Assembly (NCBI RefSeq): GCF_900104025.1
Contig: NZ_FNIQ01000006.1
Coordinates: forward strand, 310,001-374,000
Source: Geodermatophilus sp. DSM 45219
GTDB taxonomy: Bacteria > Actinomycetota > Actinomycetes > Mycobacteriales > Geodermatophilaceae
Direction: 5' to 3'
DNA: 64,000 nucleotides
Under the pieces are notes generated by a model that saw only the letters and a list, made by a program, of their open reading frames with translations, did no database searches and had not been told where the DNA came from. Positions 20,601 to 30,167 of the stretch are shown here, piece by piece. Every line of letters begins with the position of its first letter. Positions within the stretch are counted from its first letter, which is position 1. A program made the position numbers and the translations under genes.

Positions 20601-21052
20601 AGCGCCTGGGCCAGCGCCGGGAGACGGGTGGCGAGCGCCGGCCCGAGGTCGGCCAGCCGGGTGGTGGCCAGTACCGCCGCGGGACCCGGTCCGCCGGCGG
20701 CCGCGACCGCCGCCGGAGAGACGGCCAGCCGGGCGGTCAGCGCCGTCCGCAGCTCCTCCTCGGCGCGGCGGGCGTCCCGGGCGGCGAGCAGCTCACCGGC
20801 CCAGCCGGCGACCGCGCGCAGTGCCACGCCGGCGGCCGCGACGAGCAGCGGGCCGGTCAGCCCGCCGTCCGCCTGCCCCGCCGCGCGGGCGACCGCGTGC
20901 GCCAGGCCGGCGGCGAGCAGCACCAGCCCGGCCACCTGGACCAGGGCGGCGACCGCGGCGCGGAGGAGCGCCCCGGTCACCCCGGGGACGCCGGCCAGCG
21001 CCCCCAGCGGCCCGCGGTCCGAGGTGCCTTTATCGCGATATCGGCGGTTCAC
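17651..21052 (-). CDS. cydDC: Fused CydDC thiol-reductant ABC exporter
   Basis: A 1133-residue fusion of the two half-transporters that export glutathione/cysteine-type thiols and are required to assemble cytochrome bd. Order: CydD membrane domain, ATPase with Walker A GASGSGKSTLLAVL (Lys near residue 382) and LLLLDEPTAHLDDD; a linker (about 545-580); then CydC membrane domain and ATPase with PSGAGKSTFLAVLLA (near 948) and VVLLDEPTAHLDPP. The GTG start overlaps the cydB stop (GTGA). Residues 1-10 (MNRRYRDKGT) come from a palindromic repeat, and the linker contains a second inverted repeat. Such fusions are known in some actinobacteria; separate cydD and cydC genes are commoner elsewhere. Confidence 0.93.
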   Translation of the reverse strand: MNRRYRDKGTSDRGPLGALAGVPGVTGALLRAAVAALVQVAGLVLLAAGLAHAVARAAGQADGGLTGPLLVAAAGVALRAVAGWAGELLAARDARRAEEELRTALTARLAVSPAAVAAAGGPGPAAVLATTRLADLGPALATRLPALAQALVVPPVLLVVLAWTDLLSAVLVAVTLPLVPVFMVLVGLTTRDGTTAAARALDRIAAHVAELVRGLPVLVGLGRAAEQAAALAELGEASRRRTLSTLRLAFLSALVLELLATLSVALVAVTVGLRLVHGDLELAVGLTALLLAPEAFTPLRALGAAHHAGEDAALAAAEARAVLAVPVAVPAPPQDDDDPRGADVAVRGLTVRFPGRAVAALPRVDLAVRPGELVAVRGASGSGKSTLLAVLAGLTDPAATVEGTVTGVPAGGVAYVPQHPRTTGATVADELRRHAGSGRGGSRDVVDELVGEAYVVEALARVGATTLAGRACTTLSPGELQRVALARALVRVRRGARLLLLDEPTAHLDDDAAATVAAVLAGLRGTVSVLLVTHDAGLAALADRTVDLYSPAASPLPAARPANSWPSAAHHHEFAGLDAPTTGSSASPANGLRWPRRALVWAVLAGTASAGAGVALTAVSGWLIVRAAEMPPVLTLLVAIVGVRAFGLGRAGLRWVERMTAHDAALRLAADLRVRVWRALAAQGPAADRTPGSALARVVGDVGLVQDLSVRVVPPALVAGTVTAATVGALALVSPAAAGAAALVLLASVALVLVAHRRVDAGAARAEAALRIAALRDTTTALEGAADLRAHGLAGRTAADLAAVAADRTAADRARTRAGALGTGVVVLGTGLAAVAAATAGAAAGVDGPAIAVLALAPLALAEPLAGLVTALQRRGTLADARDRLDAVLTAPVPADPADPLPAPVPVRELATDGLVAGWPGGPDVLRGLTTRAAADGGWLVVRGPSGAGKSTFLAVLLAALRPRSGGYALGGVPTARLTGDAVRSRLAWLPQEAHVFASTIRANLALAAPRGELAGPDGEVRMRAALDATGLAGLLVSLPDGLDTPVGAGGTALSGGERRRLAAARALLADRDVVLLDEPTAHLDPPTAAALLRDLRTALAGRVVVCVTHDDSVEQAGDTVVRLGAAEVVPVG
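19327..19371. repeat. Inverted repeat inside the CydD-CydC linker
   Basis: Two perfect 14-base arms, CTGCGAACTCGTGG and CCACGAGTTCGCAG, surround a 17-base loop (TGATGAGCGGCTGATGG). It lies in frame in the linker between the CydD ATPase and the CydC membrane domain and encodes an odd stretch (NSWPSAAHHHEFAG). It looks like an intergenic-type repeat trapped by the gene fusion. Confidence 0.8.
21022..21050. repeat. Degenerate TTTATCGCGATA palindrome at the cydDC start
   Basis: TGCCTTTATCGCGATA at 21025-21040 is identical to the left half and centre of the perfect 30-bp palindrome at 25051-25080. The right arm has decayed to TCGGCGGTTC. It is translated as the first codons of cydDC, right after the start codon. 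Confidence 0.75.
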
Positions 21053-22056
21053 GGGTGGGCCCCGACGTGCTGCGCCTCGGCGGTGAGCCGCTTGCGGAAC
21101 ACCCAGTAGGTCCAGGCCTGGTAGCCCAGCACCACCGGCAGCCCGACCCCGGCGGCCCAGGTCATCACCGTGAGCGTGTAGTCGCTGACCGAGGCGTCGG
21201 CGATCGTGACGTCGAACGCCGGGTCGACCGTGGAGGGGACGACGACCGGGTACGCCGCCCCGAACACCGTCGCGGCGGCCGCCGCCAGCATCGCGCCCCA
21301 CGCCGCGAACCCCTGGCCCTCGCGGCCGACCCGCAGCCGTGCCCAGGCGACCAGCACCGCCAGCGCGGCGACCAGCCACAGCGCGCCGGTGACCGGCGTG
21401 CCGGACCGCAGGTGCACCAGGCCGGCCCAGGCCAGCATCGGCAGCGCGGCCACCGGCGCCCACCGCAGCGCGAAGCGCCGGGCGGCGACCCGCAGCGGGC
21501 CGTCGGTCTTCAGCGACAGGAACACCGCGCCGTGCACCACCGAGAAGGCCAGGACGGCGACCGCGCCGAGCAGCGCCGGCCAGCCCAGCCCGGAGAGCGC
21601 GCCGCCGACGCGGATGCCGCCCTCGCCGATCGGCAGGCCCAGGGTGGTCGCCCCGAGCGCGGCGCCGATGCCGGCCGCGGCGACCAGCGAGCCGCCGGTG
21701 ACGACCCGGGTCCAGGTGGTGTCCCACGCCTCGGTGGAGTGCGAGTGCCGCCACTCGAAGGCCACCGCGCGGACGATCAGGCCGAACAGCACCAGCACGA
21801 AGGGCAGGTAGAGCGCCGGCAGCCAGGTGGCGTACCAGCCGGGGAAGGCGGCGAACACCGCGCCGACGGCGGTGATCAGCCAGACCTCGTTGCCGTCCCA
21901 CAGCGGGCCGATGGTGCGCAGCATGAGGTGCCGCTCGGCGGTGCGCCGGCCGAGCACCGGCAGCAGCGCGGCGACGCCGAAGTCGAAGCCCTCGAGCAGC
22001 AGGAAGCCGGTCCACAGCAGGGCGACGGCGGCGAACCAGAGGGTCTGCAGGTCCAC
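21049..22056 (-). CDS. cydB: Cytochrome bd oxidase subunit II
   Basis: A 335-residue integral membrane protein beginning MDLQTLWFAAVALLWTGFLLLEGFDFGVAALLP, the typical CydB N-terminus. It has about eight to nine hydrophobic segments and conserved GNEVWLITAVGAVFAAFP and AFEWRHS. With CydA it forms the high-affinity quinol oxidase. It lies 11 bp downstream of cydA and overlaps the cydDC start by four bases, so cydA-cydB-cydDC form one operon. Confidence 0.96.
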   Translation of the reverse strand: MDLQTLWFAAVALLWTGFLLLEGFDFGVAALLPVLGRRTAERHLMLRTIGPLWDGNEVWLITAVGAVFAAFPGWYATWLPALYLPFVLVLFGLIVRAVAFEWRHSHSTEAWDTTWTRVVTGGSLVAAAGIGAALGATTLGLPIGEGGIRVGGALSGLGWPALLGAVAVLAFSVVHGAVFLSLKTDGPLRVAARRFALRWAPVAALPMLAWAGLVHLRSGTPVTGALWLVAALAVLVAWARLRVGREGQGFAAWGAMLAAAAATVFGAAYPVVVPSTVDPAFDVTIADASVSDYTLTVMTWAAGVGLPVVLGYQAWTYWVFRKRLTAEAQHVGAHP

Positions 22057-22067
22057 GGGAAGGCTCC

Positions 22068-23621
22068 TCAGTACGCGAAGGACAGGACGTCGTCGTCGTC
22101 CTCGTCACGGGACTCCGGCGTGCCCTCGGGTGTGTGGCCCGGGGTCGGGGCGCCGTCCCCGGTGGTGACGCCGCGGCGCACGAACCGGGTGATCAGCCAC
22201 AGCTCGACGACGGCCAGCGCTCCGTAGACGAGGGTCAGCAGCGACAGCGACGTCCAGACCTCGGCGGCGGTGACGCCGGGCGAGACGGCCTGCGCGGTGA
22301 AGAACCAGGTCTGCTCGTCCACCGGGACGTCGGGGTTCGGGTACACGACGAAGGGCTGGCGGCCCATCTCGGTGAAGACCCACCCGGTCGCGTTGGCCAC
22401 GAACGGCGCGGCGACGGCGAGCAGCGAGCCGTACACGCCGATCCGCGAGGTCGGCACCCGGCCCTTCCGGGTGGCCCACAGCACGTAGGCGGCGACGCCG
22501 GCGGAGACCGCGCCCATGCCGATCATGAGCCGGAAGCTCCAGTAGCTGACCGCCAGCAGGGGCGTGTAGTCGACCTCCTCGCCGGCGAGCGCGCCGAACC
22601 GCGACGGGTCGTCGGGGTAGGTCTCGCCGTAGACCGCGGCGTACTCCTCCTGCAGCTGGTTGACACCCGGGACGGCGCTGGAGAAGTCGCCGTGGGCGAG
22701 GAAGGACACCAGCCCGGGGACGGTGATCGAGTGGACGTCGTCGCACTCGTTGGACCCCAGCTTGCTCCAGGCGAAGACGGAGAACGGGGCCGGCGCCTCG
22801 GTCTCGCACAGCGCCTCGGCCGAGCTCATCTTCAGCGGCTGCTGGGCGTACATGAGCTTGCCCTGCCAGTCGCCGGTGAGGGCGACGAGGACGAAGGCGG
22901 CCAGCGACACCCAGCCGCCCAGGCGCACCGAGCGGCGCCACACGCCGTGGTCGACGTCCTCCGGCCGACCCGCCAGCTCCCGCCGGCGCAGGTGCCACAG
23001 GCCGATCCCGACCAGCAGGGCGCCGGCGACCATGAGCGCGGCGACGACGGCGTGGCTGAAGGCGGCCAGCGCGGTGTTGTTGGTCAGGACGGCGAGGAAG
23101 TCGACCTGCACCGGGCGTCCGGTGGCGTCGTCCACCTCGACCCCGACCGGGTGCTGCATCCAGGAGTTGGCCGCGATGATGAAGTAGGCGCTCACGATCG
23201 AGCCGACGACCGCCGCCCACAGCGCGGCCAGGTGCAGCTTCTTGGGGATGCGGCCCCAGCCGAAGATCCACAGGCCCAGGAAGGTCGACTCGAGGAAGAA
23301 GGCCAGCAGCGCCTCCAGGGCCAGCAGCGAGCCGAAGACGTCGCCGACGAAGCGCGAGTACTCGCTCCACGCCAGGCCGAACTGGAACTCCTGCACCAGC
23401 CCGGTGGCCACGCCGAGGACGAAGTTGATCAGGTAGACGCGGCCCCAGAAGCGGGTCATCCGCAGCCACTCGGGCGAGCCCGTGCGCACCCACATCGTCT
23501 GCATGACCGCGACCAGGAGCCCCAGCCCGATGGTCAGCGGGACCATCAGGAAGTGGTAGACGGTCGTGATGCCGAACTGCCAGCGCGCGATGTCCAACAC
23601 GTCGAGGTCCAGGACGTCCAC
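22068..23621 (-). CDS. cydA: Cytochrome bd oxidase subunit I
   Basis: A 517-residue quinol oxidase subunit I carrying the haems. ARWQFGITTVYHFLMVPLTIGLG contains the conserved N-terminal His23. FFLESTFLGLWIFGWGRI, SAYFIIAANSWMQHPVG (axial His) and EMGRQPFVVYP are the other family signatures. It is the first gene of cydABDC, giving oxygen respiration under low O2 or when the cytochrome bc1-aa3 branch is impaired. GTG start at 23621 with a purine-rich site (GAGAGG) about ten bases upstream. The 114-bp gap to the divergent blaI-type gene holds two matching inverted repeats. Confidence 0.97.
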   Translation of the reverse strand: MDVLDLDVLDIARWQFGITTVYHFLMVPLTIGLGLLVAVMQTMWVRTGSPEWLRMTRFWGRVYLINFVLGVATGLVQEFQFGLAWSEYSRFVGDVFGSLLALEALLAFFLESTFLGLWIFGWGRIPKKLHLAALWAAVVGSIVSAYFIIAANSWMQHPVGVEVDDATGRPVQVDFLAVLTNNTALAAFSHAVVAALMVAGALLVGIGLWHLRRRELAGRPEDVDHGVWRRSVRLGGWVSLAAFVLVALTGDWQGKLMYAQQPLKMSSAEALCETEAPAPFSVFAWSKLGSNECDDVHSITVPGLVSFLAHGDFSSAVPGVNQLQEEYAAVYGETYPDDPSRFGALAGEEVDYTPLLAVSYWSFRLMIGMGAVSAGVAAYVLWATRKGRVPTSRIGVYGSLLAVAAPFVANATGWVFTEMGRQPFVVYPNPDVPVDEQTWFFTAQAVSPGVTAAEVWTSLSLLTLVYGALAVVELWLITRFVRRGVTTGDGAPTPGHTPEGTPESRDEDDDDVLSFAY

Positions 23622-23655
23622 GGCGGGCCCCTCTCCGGTCGTCGTACCATCGACG

Positions 23656-23702
23656 CATTCTTTCTACGCCTCGTAGAAGGACAACTTCTACACGACGTAG
23701 AA
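23656..23702. promoter_or_regulatory. cydA promoter with twin BlaI-type operators
   Basis: Operator 1 is TTCTACG-CCT-CGTAGAA (23662-23678, perfect 7-3-7). Operator 2 is TTCTACA-CGA-CGTAGAA (23686-23702, one mismatch). Their centres are 24 bp apart. On the minus strand a possible -35 (TTGTCC, 23679-23684) and -10 (AAGAAT, 23657-23662) are 16 bases apart, so operator 1 fills the promoter spacer. BlaI/MecI repressors bind such short dyads as dimers. Confidence 0.7.
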
Positions 23703-23735
23703 AAGTCCGGTGTGATCCCGGGGACAGGAGGAGCG

Positions 23736-24104
23736 GTGGCCTCGCTGGGAGAACTGGAGCGCGCGGTGATGGACCGGCTGTGGTCGGCCGGCGGCCCGCT
23801 CGCCGCCACCGAGCTGCGCGACGGGCTGGCCGACCGGGGGCTGGCGCTGACCACCGTGCACACCGTGCTGAGCCGGCTGGAGCAGAAGGGCTTCGTCGTC
23901 CACGACGACGCCCGGCCGCGGCGCTTCCGCGCCCGCGGCACCCGCGAGGACCACGCCGCCGAGCTGATGCACGAGGTGCTCGGCCAGGCCGGCGACCGGC
24001 AGGCGGTGCTGGCCCGCTTCGTCGGCGGCGTCGACCCCGACGAGGCCCGGCTGCTGCGCGAGCTGCTGGCCCGCGCGACCGGGCCGGACGGCGTTCCCGG
24101 CTGA
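23736..24104 (+). CDS. BlaI/MecI/CopY-family transcriptional repressor
   Basis: A 122-residue repressor. The winged helix region (VASLGELERAVMDRLWSAGGPLAATELRD and LTTVHTVLSRLEQKGFVVHDDAR) is followed by a helical dimerisation tail containing the segment where BlaR1/MecR1-type proteases cut in relatives (FRARGTREDHAAELMHEVL). GTG start with AGGAGG four bases upstream. It is divergent from cydA and 19 bp before an M56 metallopeptidase gene, the usual regulator-protease pair. Context suggests it represses the cyd operon and its own operon (inference). Confidence 0.92.
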   Translation: MASLGELERAVMDRLWSAGGPLAATELRDGLADRGLALTTVHTVLSRLEQKGFVVHDDARPRRFRARGTREDHAAELMHEVLGQAGDRQAVLARFVGGVDPDEARLLRELLARATGPDGVPG

Positions 24105-24123
24105 CCTCGCCGCCCGCCGCCTG

Positions 24124-25071
24124 ATGCTGCCCGCCACCGCGGCCGCCCTCGCCGTGCTGGCCGCGCTGCTGGCGTGGCCGGTGCCGGCGCTGCTGGCCCG
24201 CGCCCGCTGGCCGCGCCGCGACCCGCTCGTCGCCCTGGTCTGCTGGCAGGCGATCGGCCTGGCCGGCGGGCTGTCGATCATCGGCGCGCTGCTGGTGCAC
24301 GGCCTCGCGCCGTGGGGCCACTCGCTGCCCGAGGCCGCCTGGTCGGTGCTCACCCGGCAGCCCGCCGAGGCGCCGGTCCGCGGCGACCACTGGGTCACCC
24401 TGACCCTCGCCGGCGTGCTCGCCACCGAGCTGGTCGGCGTCCTGCTGCTGTCGTGGGTGCGCACCGCCCGCGCCCGCCGCCGGCACCGCGCGCTGCTGGA
24501 GCTCGTCGTCCAGCCGGCCTCGCTGCCCGACGCCCGGCTGCTCGAGCACCCCGCCCCGGTGGCCTTCTGCATCCCCGGCGCGCGACCGCTGCTGGTGCTG
24601 TCCTCCGGCATGGTCGCCGAGCTCGACGACGCCCAGCTGGCCGCCGTCGTGGCGCACGAGCGGGCGCACCTGCGCGAGCACCACCACCTGTACCTGCTGC
24701 CGTTCGTGGCGTGGGAGGCCGCGCTCCCGGTGCTGCCGGCCGCCGCCCGCGCGCACGCCGCCGTGCGCGCGCTGGTGGAGATGCGCGCCGACGACGTGGC
24801 GCTGGGCTCGCTGCCCGGCCCGGCGCCCCGGCGGGCGCTGGCCCAGGCGATCGTCGTCGCGGCCGGCGGCGCCGGGGGAGCGGGCGTGCCGTCGGGGGCG
24901 CTCGCGGTCACCGGCAGTGCGGTCGCCTCCCGGGTGGTGCGGCTGCTCGAGCCGCCGTCCCCCCTGCCGGGCTGGACGCGGGGAGCCGCGCTGCTGTCGG
25001 CCGGCCTGCTGCTCCTGGTCCCCACCGCGCTGCTGCTGCTCCCCGCGCTAGAACTGCCTTTATCGCGATAA
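24124..25071 (+). CDS. M56-family (BlaR1-like) integral membrane metallopeptidase
   Basis: A 315-residue protein with N-terminal membrane helices (about residues 5-25, 35-60 and 95-112), a cytoplasmic zinc protease domain with His178-Glu179-x-x-His182 (VVAHERAHLREHHH) and the third ligand Glu219 (VEMRAD), and a final helix (about 288-308). Unlike classical BlaR1 it has no extracellular penicillin-binding sensor, so its signal is unknown. In this family the protease cleaves the partner BlaI to relieve repression. The last codons (GAA CTG CCT TTA TCG CGA TAA) lie inside a perfect palindromic repeat, which supplies the stop codon. Confidence 0.9.
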   Translation: MLPATAAALAVLAALLAWPVPALLARARWPRRDPLVALVCWQAIGLAGGLSIIGALLVHGLAPWGHSLPEAAWSVLTRQPAEAPVRGDHWVTLTLAGVLATELVGVLLLSWVRTARARRRHRALLELVVQPASLPDARLLEHPAPVAFCIPGARPLLVLSSGMVAELDDAQLAAVVAHERAHLREHHHLYLLPFVAWEAALPVLPAAARAHAAVRALVEMRADDVALGSLPGPAPRRALAQAIVVAAGGAGGAGVPSGALAVTGSAVASRVVRLLEPPSPLPGWTRGAALLSAGLLLLVPTALLLLPALELPLSR

Positions 25072-25080
25072 AGGCAGTTC
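25051..25080. repeat. Perfect 30-bp palindrome over the M56 stop codon
   Basis: The left half GAACTGCCTTTATCG is followed by its exact complement. It encodes the last six residues (ELPLSR) and TAA of the M56 gene, and a partner copy starts cydDC 4 kb away. It could also act as a terminator hairpin. It is much more AT-rich than its surroundings. Confidence 0.9.
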
Positions 25081-25122
25081 GAGCGCCGGGCGGCCCGGTC
25101 GGCGGTGGGGCAGGCTCCGTGC

Positions 25123-26229
25123 GTGGCCGAGACCGTCGTGACCCCGTTCCGCGTCGACGTGCCGCAGGAGGACGTCGACGACCTCACCGACCGGCTGCGG
25201 CGCACCCGCTGGCCGGTCGCCCAGGACCTCGCCGGTGAGCGCGGCATCCCGACCGACCGGGTCCGGGCGCTGGTCGGACGGTGGACGACGGCCTGGGACT
25301 GGCGGGCGCAGGAGGCCGCGCTCAACGCCTGGCCGCAGGTGGTCACGACGGTCGACGGCACCCGGGTGCACGCGCTGCACGTGCGCTCCCCGGAGCCGGA
25401 CGCCGTCCCACTGGTGCTGCTGCACGGCTGGCCCGGGTCGGTGGTCGAGTTCCTCCGGGTGCTCGGGCCGCTGAGCGACCCCGCGGCGCACGGCGGCGAC
25501 CCGGCCGACGCGGTGCACCTCGTCGTCCCGTCGCTGCCCGGCTACGGCTTCTCCGGCCCCACGCCGGACGGCGGGTGGACGCCGGCCCGGATGGCCCGCG
25601 CGGTCGCCGAGCTCGTCGCCCGGCTCGGGTACGACCGCTACGTCGTCCACGGCGGCGACTGGGGCTCCCACGTCGGGCGCGATCTCGCCGCGGCCGACGC
25701 GGCGCACGTCGCCGGCCTGCACGTGACGATGACGCCGGGACCGGCGATGGACGGCGACCCGGCCGCGGCCGAGAAGGCGGCCCACTACGCCCGCGAGCTC
25801 TCCGGCTACGCCAAGGTGCAGGGCACCCGCCCGCTCTCGCTGGCGCCCGCGCTGACCGACTCGCCGGCCGGGCTGCTGGCCTGGATCGCCGAGCGCTTCG
25901 CCGAGTGGACCGACCCGGCGAGCGAGATCGACGAGGACCAGCTGCTGACCAACGTCGCCGTCTACTGGTTCACCCGCACCGGGCCGTCGTCGGCGCAGCT
26001 GTACTGGGAGCGCGCGCACGCGCCCGCGCCCGGGTGGTCGCGGGACGTGCCGACCGGCGTCGCGGTGCTGCCGCACGACCTGTTCCGGCCGCCCCGCGCG
26101 ACGGTGGAGGAGGCGGTGGACCTGGTGTCGTGGACCGAGTTCCCGCGCGGCGGGCACTTCGCGGCGATGGAGGTCCCGGACCTGCTCGTCGAGGAGCTCC
26201 GCCGGTTCGTCCGCGCCGTCGCGCGGTGA
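25123..26229 (+). CDS. Epoxide hydrolase-family alpha/beta hydrolase
   Basis: A 368-residue protein with an N-terminal EHN domain (FRVDVPQEDVDDLTDRLRRTRWP) and an alpha/beta hydrolase core: oxyanion HGWPGS, nucleophile Asp179 in GGDWGSHVGRD, and catalytic His in RGGHFAAMEVP. This is the microsomal/juvenile-hormone-type epoxide hydrolase layout. The start is the GTG nearest the EHN domain; a start 18 bases earlier is possible, and neither has a clear ribosome site. It follows the palindrome and is not obviously linked to cyd functions. The substrate is an epoxide or related xenobiotic by family. Confidence 0.88.
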   Translation: MAETVVTPFRVDVPQEDVDDLTDRLRRTRWPVAQDLAGERGIPTDRVRALVGRWTTAWDWRAQEAALNAWPQVVTTVDGTRVHALHVRSPEPDAVPLVLLHGWPGSVVEFLRVLGPLSDPAAHGGDPADAVHLVVPSLPGYGFSGPTPDGGWTPARMARAVAELVARLGYDRYVVHGGDWGSHVGRDLAAADAAHVAGLHVTMTPGPAMDGDPAAAEKAAHYARELSGYAKVQGTRPLSLAPALTDSPAGLLAWIAERFAEWTDPASEIDEDQLLTNVAVYWFTRTGPSSAQLYWERAHAPAPGWSRDVPTGVAVLPHDLFRPPRATVEEAVDLVSWTEFPRGGHFAAMEVPDLLVEELRRFVRAVAR

Positions 26230-26235
26230 GCGGGG

Positions 26236-26628
26236 TCAGGCGGGGTCAGCGGCGTCGCCCTGCCCGGGCTCCTGCCGTGGGGCGACGGCCGGTGCCAGGA
26301 CCGCGTACCCCGCAGCGACCGCGCCGCTGATGACCGCCGCCCGCCGGTAGCGGGGCGAGCGCACCAGCGGCGCCATGCTCGCCGCGTGCAGCAGGTCCAC
26401 CGCCGAGCCGACGCGGACGACGCTCGGCGTCGGCACGGCCAGGACGGCGGCGTGCTGGACCACCAGCCGGGCACCCAGCAGCGGCACCGCCCAGCGCCGG
26501 GATGCGGGGAGCTCGGGGCAGAGGGCGTCGACGACCCGCCTCGGCGCGGAGAGCAGGGTGAGCCCCCAGAGGACTCCGGCTCCGCCGAGGAGACGGGTGA
26601 GCCGGCGGCGCCTGTCGTCCGCAGTCAT
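26236..26628 (-). CDS. Hypothetical small membrane protein
   Basis: A 130-residue protein with three to four hydrophobic segments (LLGGAGVLWGLTLLSAP, WAVPLLGARLVVQHAAVLAV, AAVISGAVAAGYAVLAPAV). GGAGG lies about 13-15 bases before the chosen ATG, so a slightly earlier start is possible. It is convergent with the hydrolase gene (6-bp gap) and separated by 95 bp from copA. No function can be assigned. Confidence 0.6.
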   Translation of the reverse strand: MTADDRRRRLTRLLGGAGVLWGLTLLSAPRRVVDALCPELPASRRWAVPLLGARLVVQHAAVLAVPTPSVVRVGSAVDLLHAASMAPLVRSPRYRRAAVISGAVAAGYAVLAPAVAPRQEPGQGDAADPA

Positions 26629-26723
26629 GGCCGTCGCGCCCTCCTCCGACGTGGTCCGGGTCAGGTGTCGTGCTCTGCCCACCAGTGTGGGCAGAGCACG
26701 ACCTCCTCGGGAGGGGATCCGGG

Positions 26724-29021
<2,298 letters not shown>

Positions 29022-29033
29022 TGCTGCGTCTCC

Positions 29034-29918
29034 TCAGCCGCCGTGCCCGTGGCCGGCCGGCTCGTCGGGTGCCGCCCCACCCGTCGCGGGGACGGTGAAG
29101 GCGGCGGTGTGCACGGCGTCGCCGTGCCGGAAGTCCAGGAACAGCCGGTAGCTGCCGGCGGACGGCGCGGTCGCGGCGAACTCCATGTGCGGGCCCGGGG
29201 CCGGGGCGACGGAGTCGTCCTCGACGGGGTGCACGTGCAGGTACTCCAGGTCCCCCTCGCGCAGCGCCACCAGGTGGCCGTACGCGCCGAGGTACGGCTG
29301 CAGGTCGGTCACCGGGACGCCGTCCCGGCTGACGCTGAACGTCAGCCCGGATGCCGCGCCGGGGGTCAGGTCGCCGGTCAGCACGACGGTGTAGCCGTCG
29401 ACCTCGGCGACCGTGGACGGCCCGGGCAGCGGCTGGGGGTCGTACGGGCCGGCCACCTGCAGGTCGCCGGTCAGCGCGAGGTCCCCGCCGGCGGCGGGCG
29501 TGGTGTCGACGACCAGCCGCCAGCTGCCCGGGGTGAGCGTGAGCGGCGCCGTCCAGGTGCCGTCGGCCGCCATCTCCGGGTGCACGTGCTGGTAGCCGGC
29601 CAGGTCGCTGCGGACCGCGACCAGGTGCAGGTCCTCGCCGTGGTCCTCGGTGTACGCGGTCACCGGGGCGCCGTCGGCGCCGAGCACCCGGAAGGCGACC
29701 GTCGCCGTCCCCGGGGCCGGCCGCTCGTCGAGGACGTCGAGGACGTACCCGGCCTCGGCCTCGGCCCCGGCCGCGACCTGGGCCGCGGGGGCGCTGGTGT
29801 GCGCCTCCGGGGCACCGATCGGGCCGACCGCCGCGCCGACACCCACGGCGCCGGCGAAGACGGCACCGAGGCCGGCGGCGACGACCGCGAGCCGCACCGG
29901 GGTCCTCATCTCAGTCAC
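29034..29918 (-). CDS. Exported copper-operon protein with paired HxH motifs
   Basis: A 294-residue protein with an N-terminal hydrophobic export segment (LAVVAAGLGAVFAGAVGVGAAV) and two internally similar beta-rich halves, each with an H-x-H-P motif (GYQHVHPEM and EYLHVHPVE). GPHMEF and a His-rich C-terminus (AGHGHGG) follow. HxH pairs and His tails are common metal-binding features. With its place between copZ and copA, a periplasmic copper-binding or delivery role is likely but unproven. It overlaps the copZ 3-prime end by eight bases. No characterised homologue comes to mind. Confidence 0.75.
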   Translation of the reverse strand: MTEMRTPVRLAVVAAGLGAVFAGAVGVGAAVGPIGAPEAHTSAPAAQVAAGAEAEAGYVLDVLDERPAPGTATVAFRVLGADGAPVTAYTEDHGEDLHLVAVRSDLAGYQHVHPEMAADGTWTAPLTLTPGSWRLVVDTTPAAGGDLALTGDLQVAGPYDPQPLPGPSTVAEVDGYTVVLTGDLTPGAASGLTFSVSRDGVPVTDLQPYLGAYGHLVALREGDLEYLHVHPVEDDSVAPAPGPHMEFAATAPSAGSYRLFLDFRHGDAVHTAAFTVPATGGAAPDEPAGHGHGG

Positions 29919-30120
29919 CCGTGACCGAGTAGCCGGCCTCCTCGACCGCGGCGCGAACGGCGCCCTCGTCGACCGGCTCGCTGCTGGTGACGGTCAGGCC
30001 GCCGCTGGCCAGGTCGACGTCCACGGCGGTGACCCCGGGGACGGTGCCGACCTCCTCGGTCACGGCGTTCACGCAGTGCCCGCAGGTCATGCCCACGACG
30101 GTGTAGCTGGCGGTGCTCAC
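29911..30120 (-). CDS. copZ: Copper chaperone, single heavy-metal-associated domain
   Basis: A 69-residue Atx1-like domain: SYTVVGMTCGHCVNAVTEEV holds the Cu+-binding MxCxxC motif near residues 11-16, and the rest keeps the beta-alpha-beta-beta-alpha-beta pattern ending in GYSVTGD. It carries Cu+ in the cytoplasm to CopA and CsoR. It lies 47 bp downstream of csoR. Confidence 0.93.
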   Translation of the reverse strand: MSTASYTVVGMTCGHCVNAVTEEVGTVPGVTAVDVDLASGGLTVTSSEPVDEGAVRAAVEEAGYSVTGD

Positions 30121-30167
30121 AGGGGGTTCCTCTCAGCGGTTGGGTCGGGCGGGAGTGGAGGCGCGGC

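Noticed and set aside
23656..23702. A Rex-type redox operator upstream of cydA
   Set aside because: No TTGTGA...TCACAA-like dyad is visible; the symmetric elements present are of the BlaI kind.
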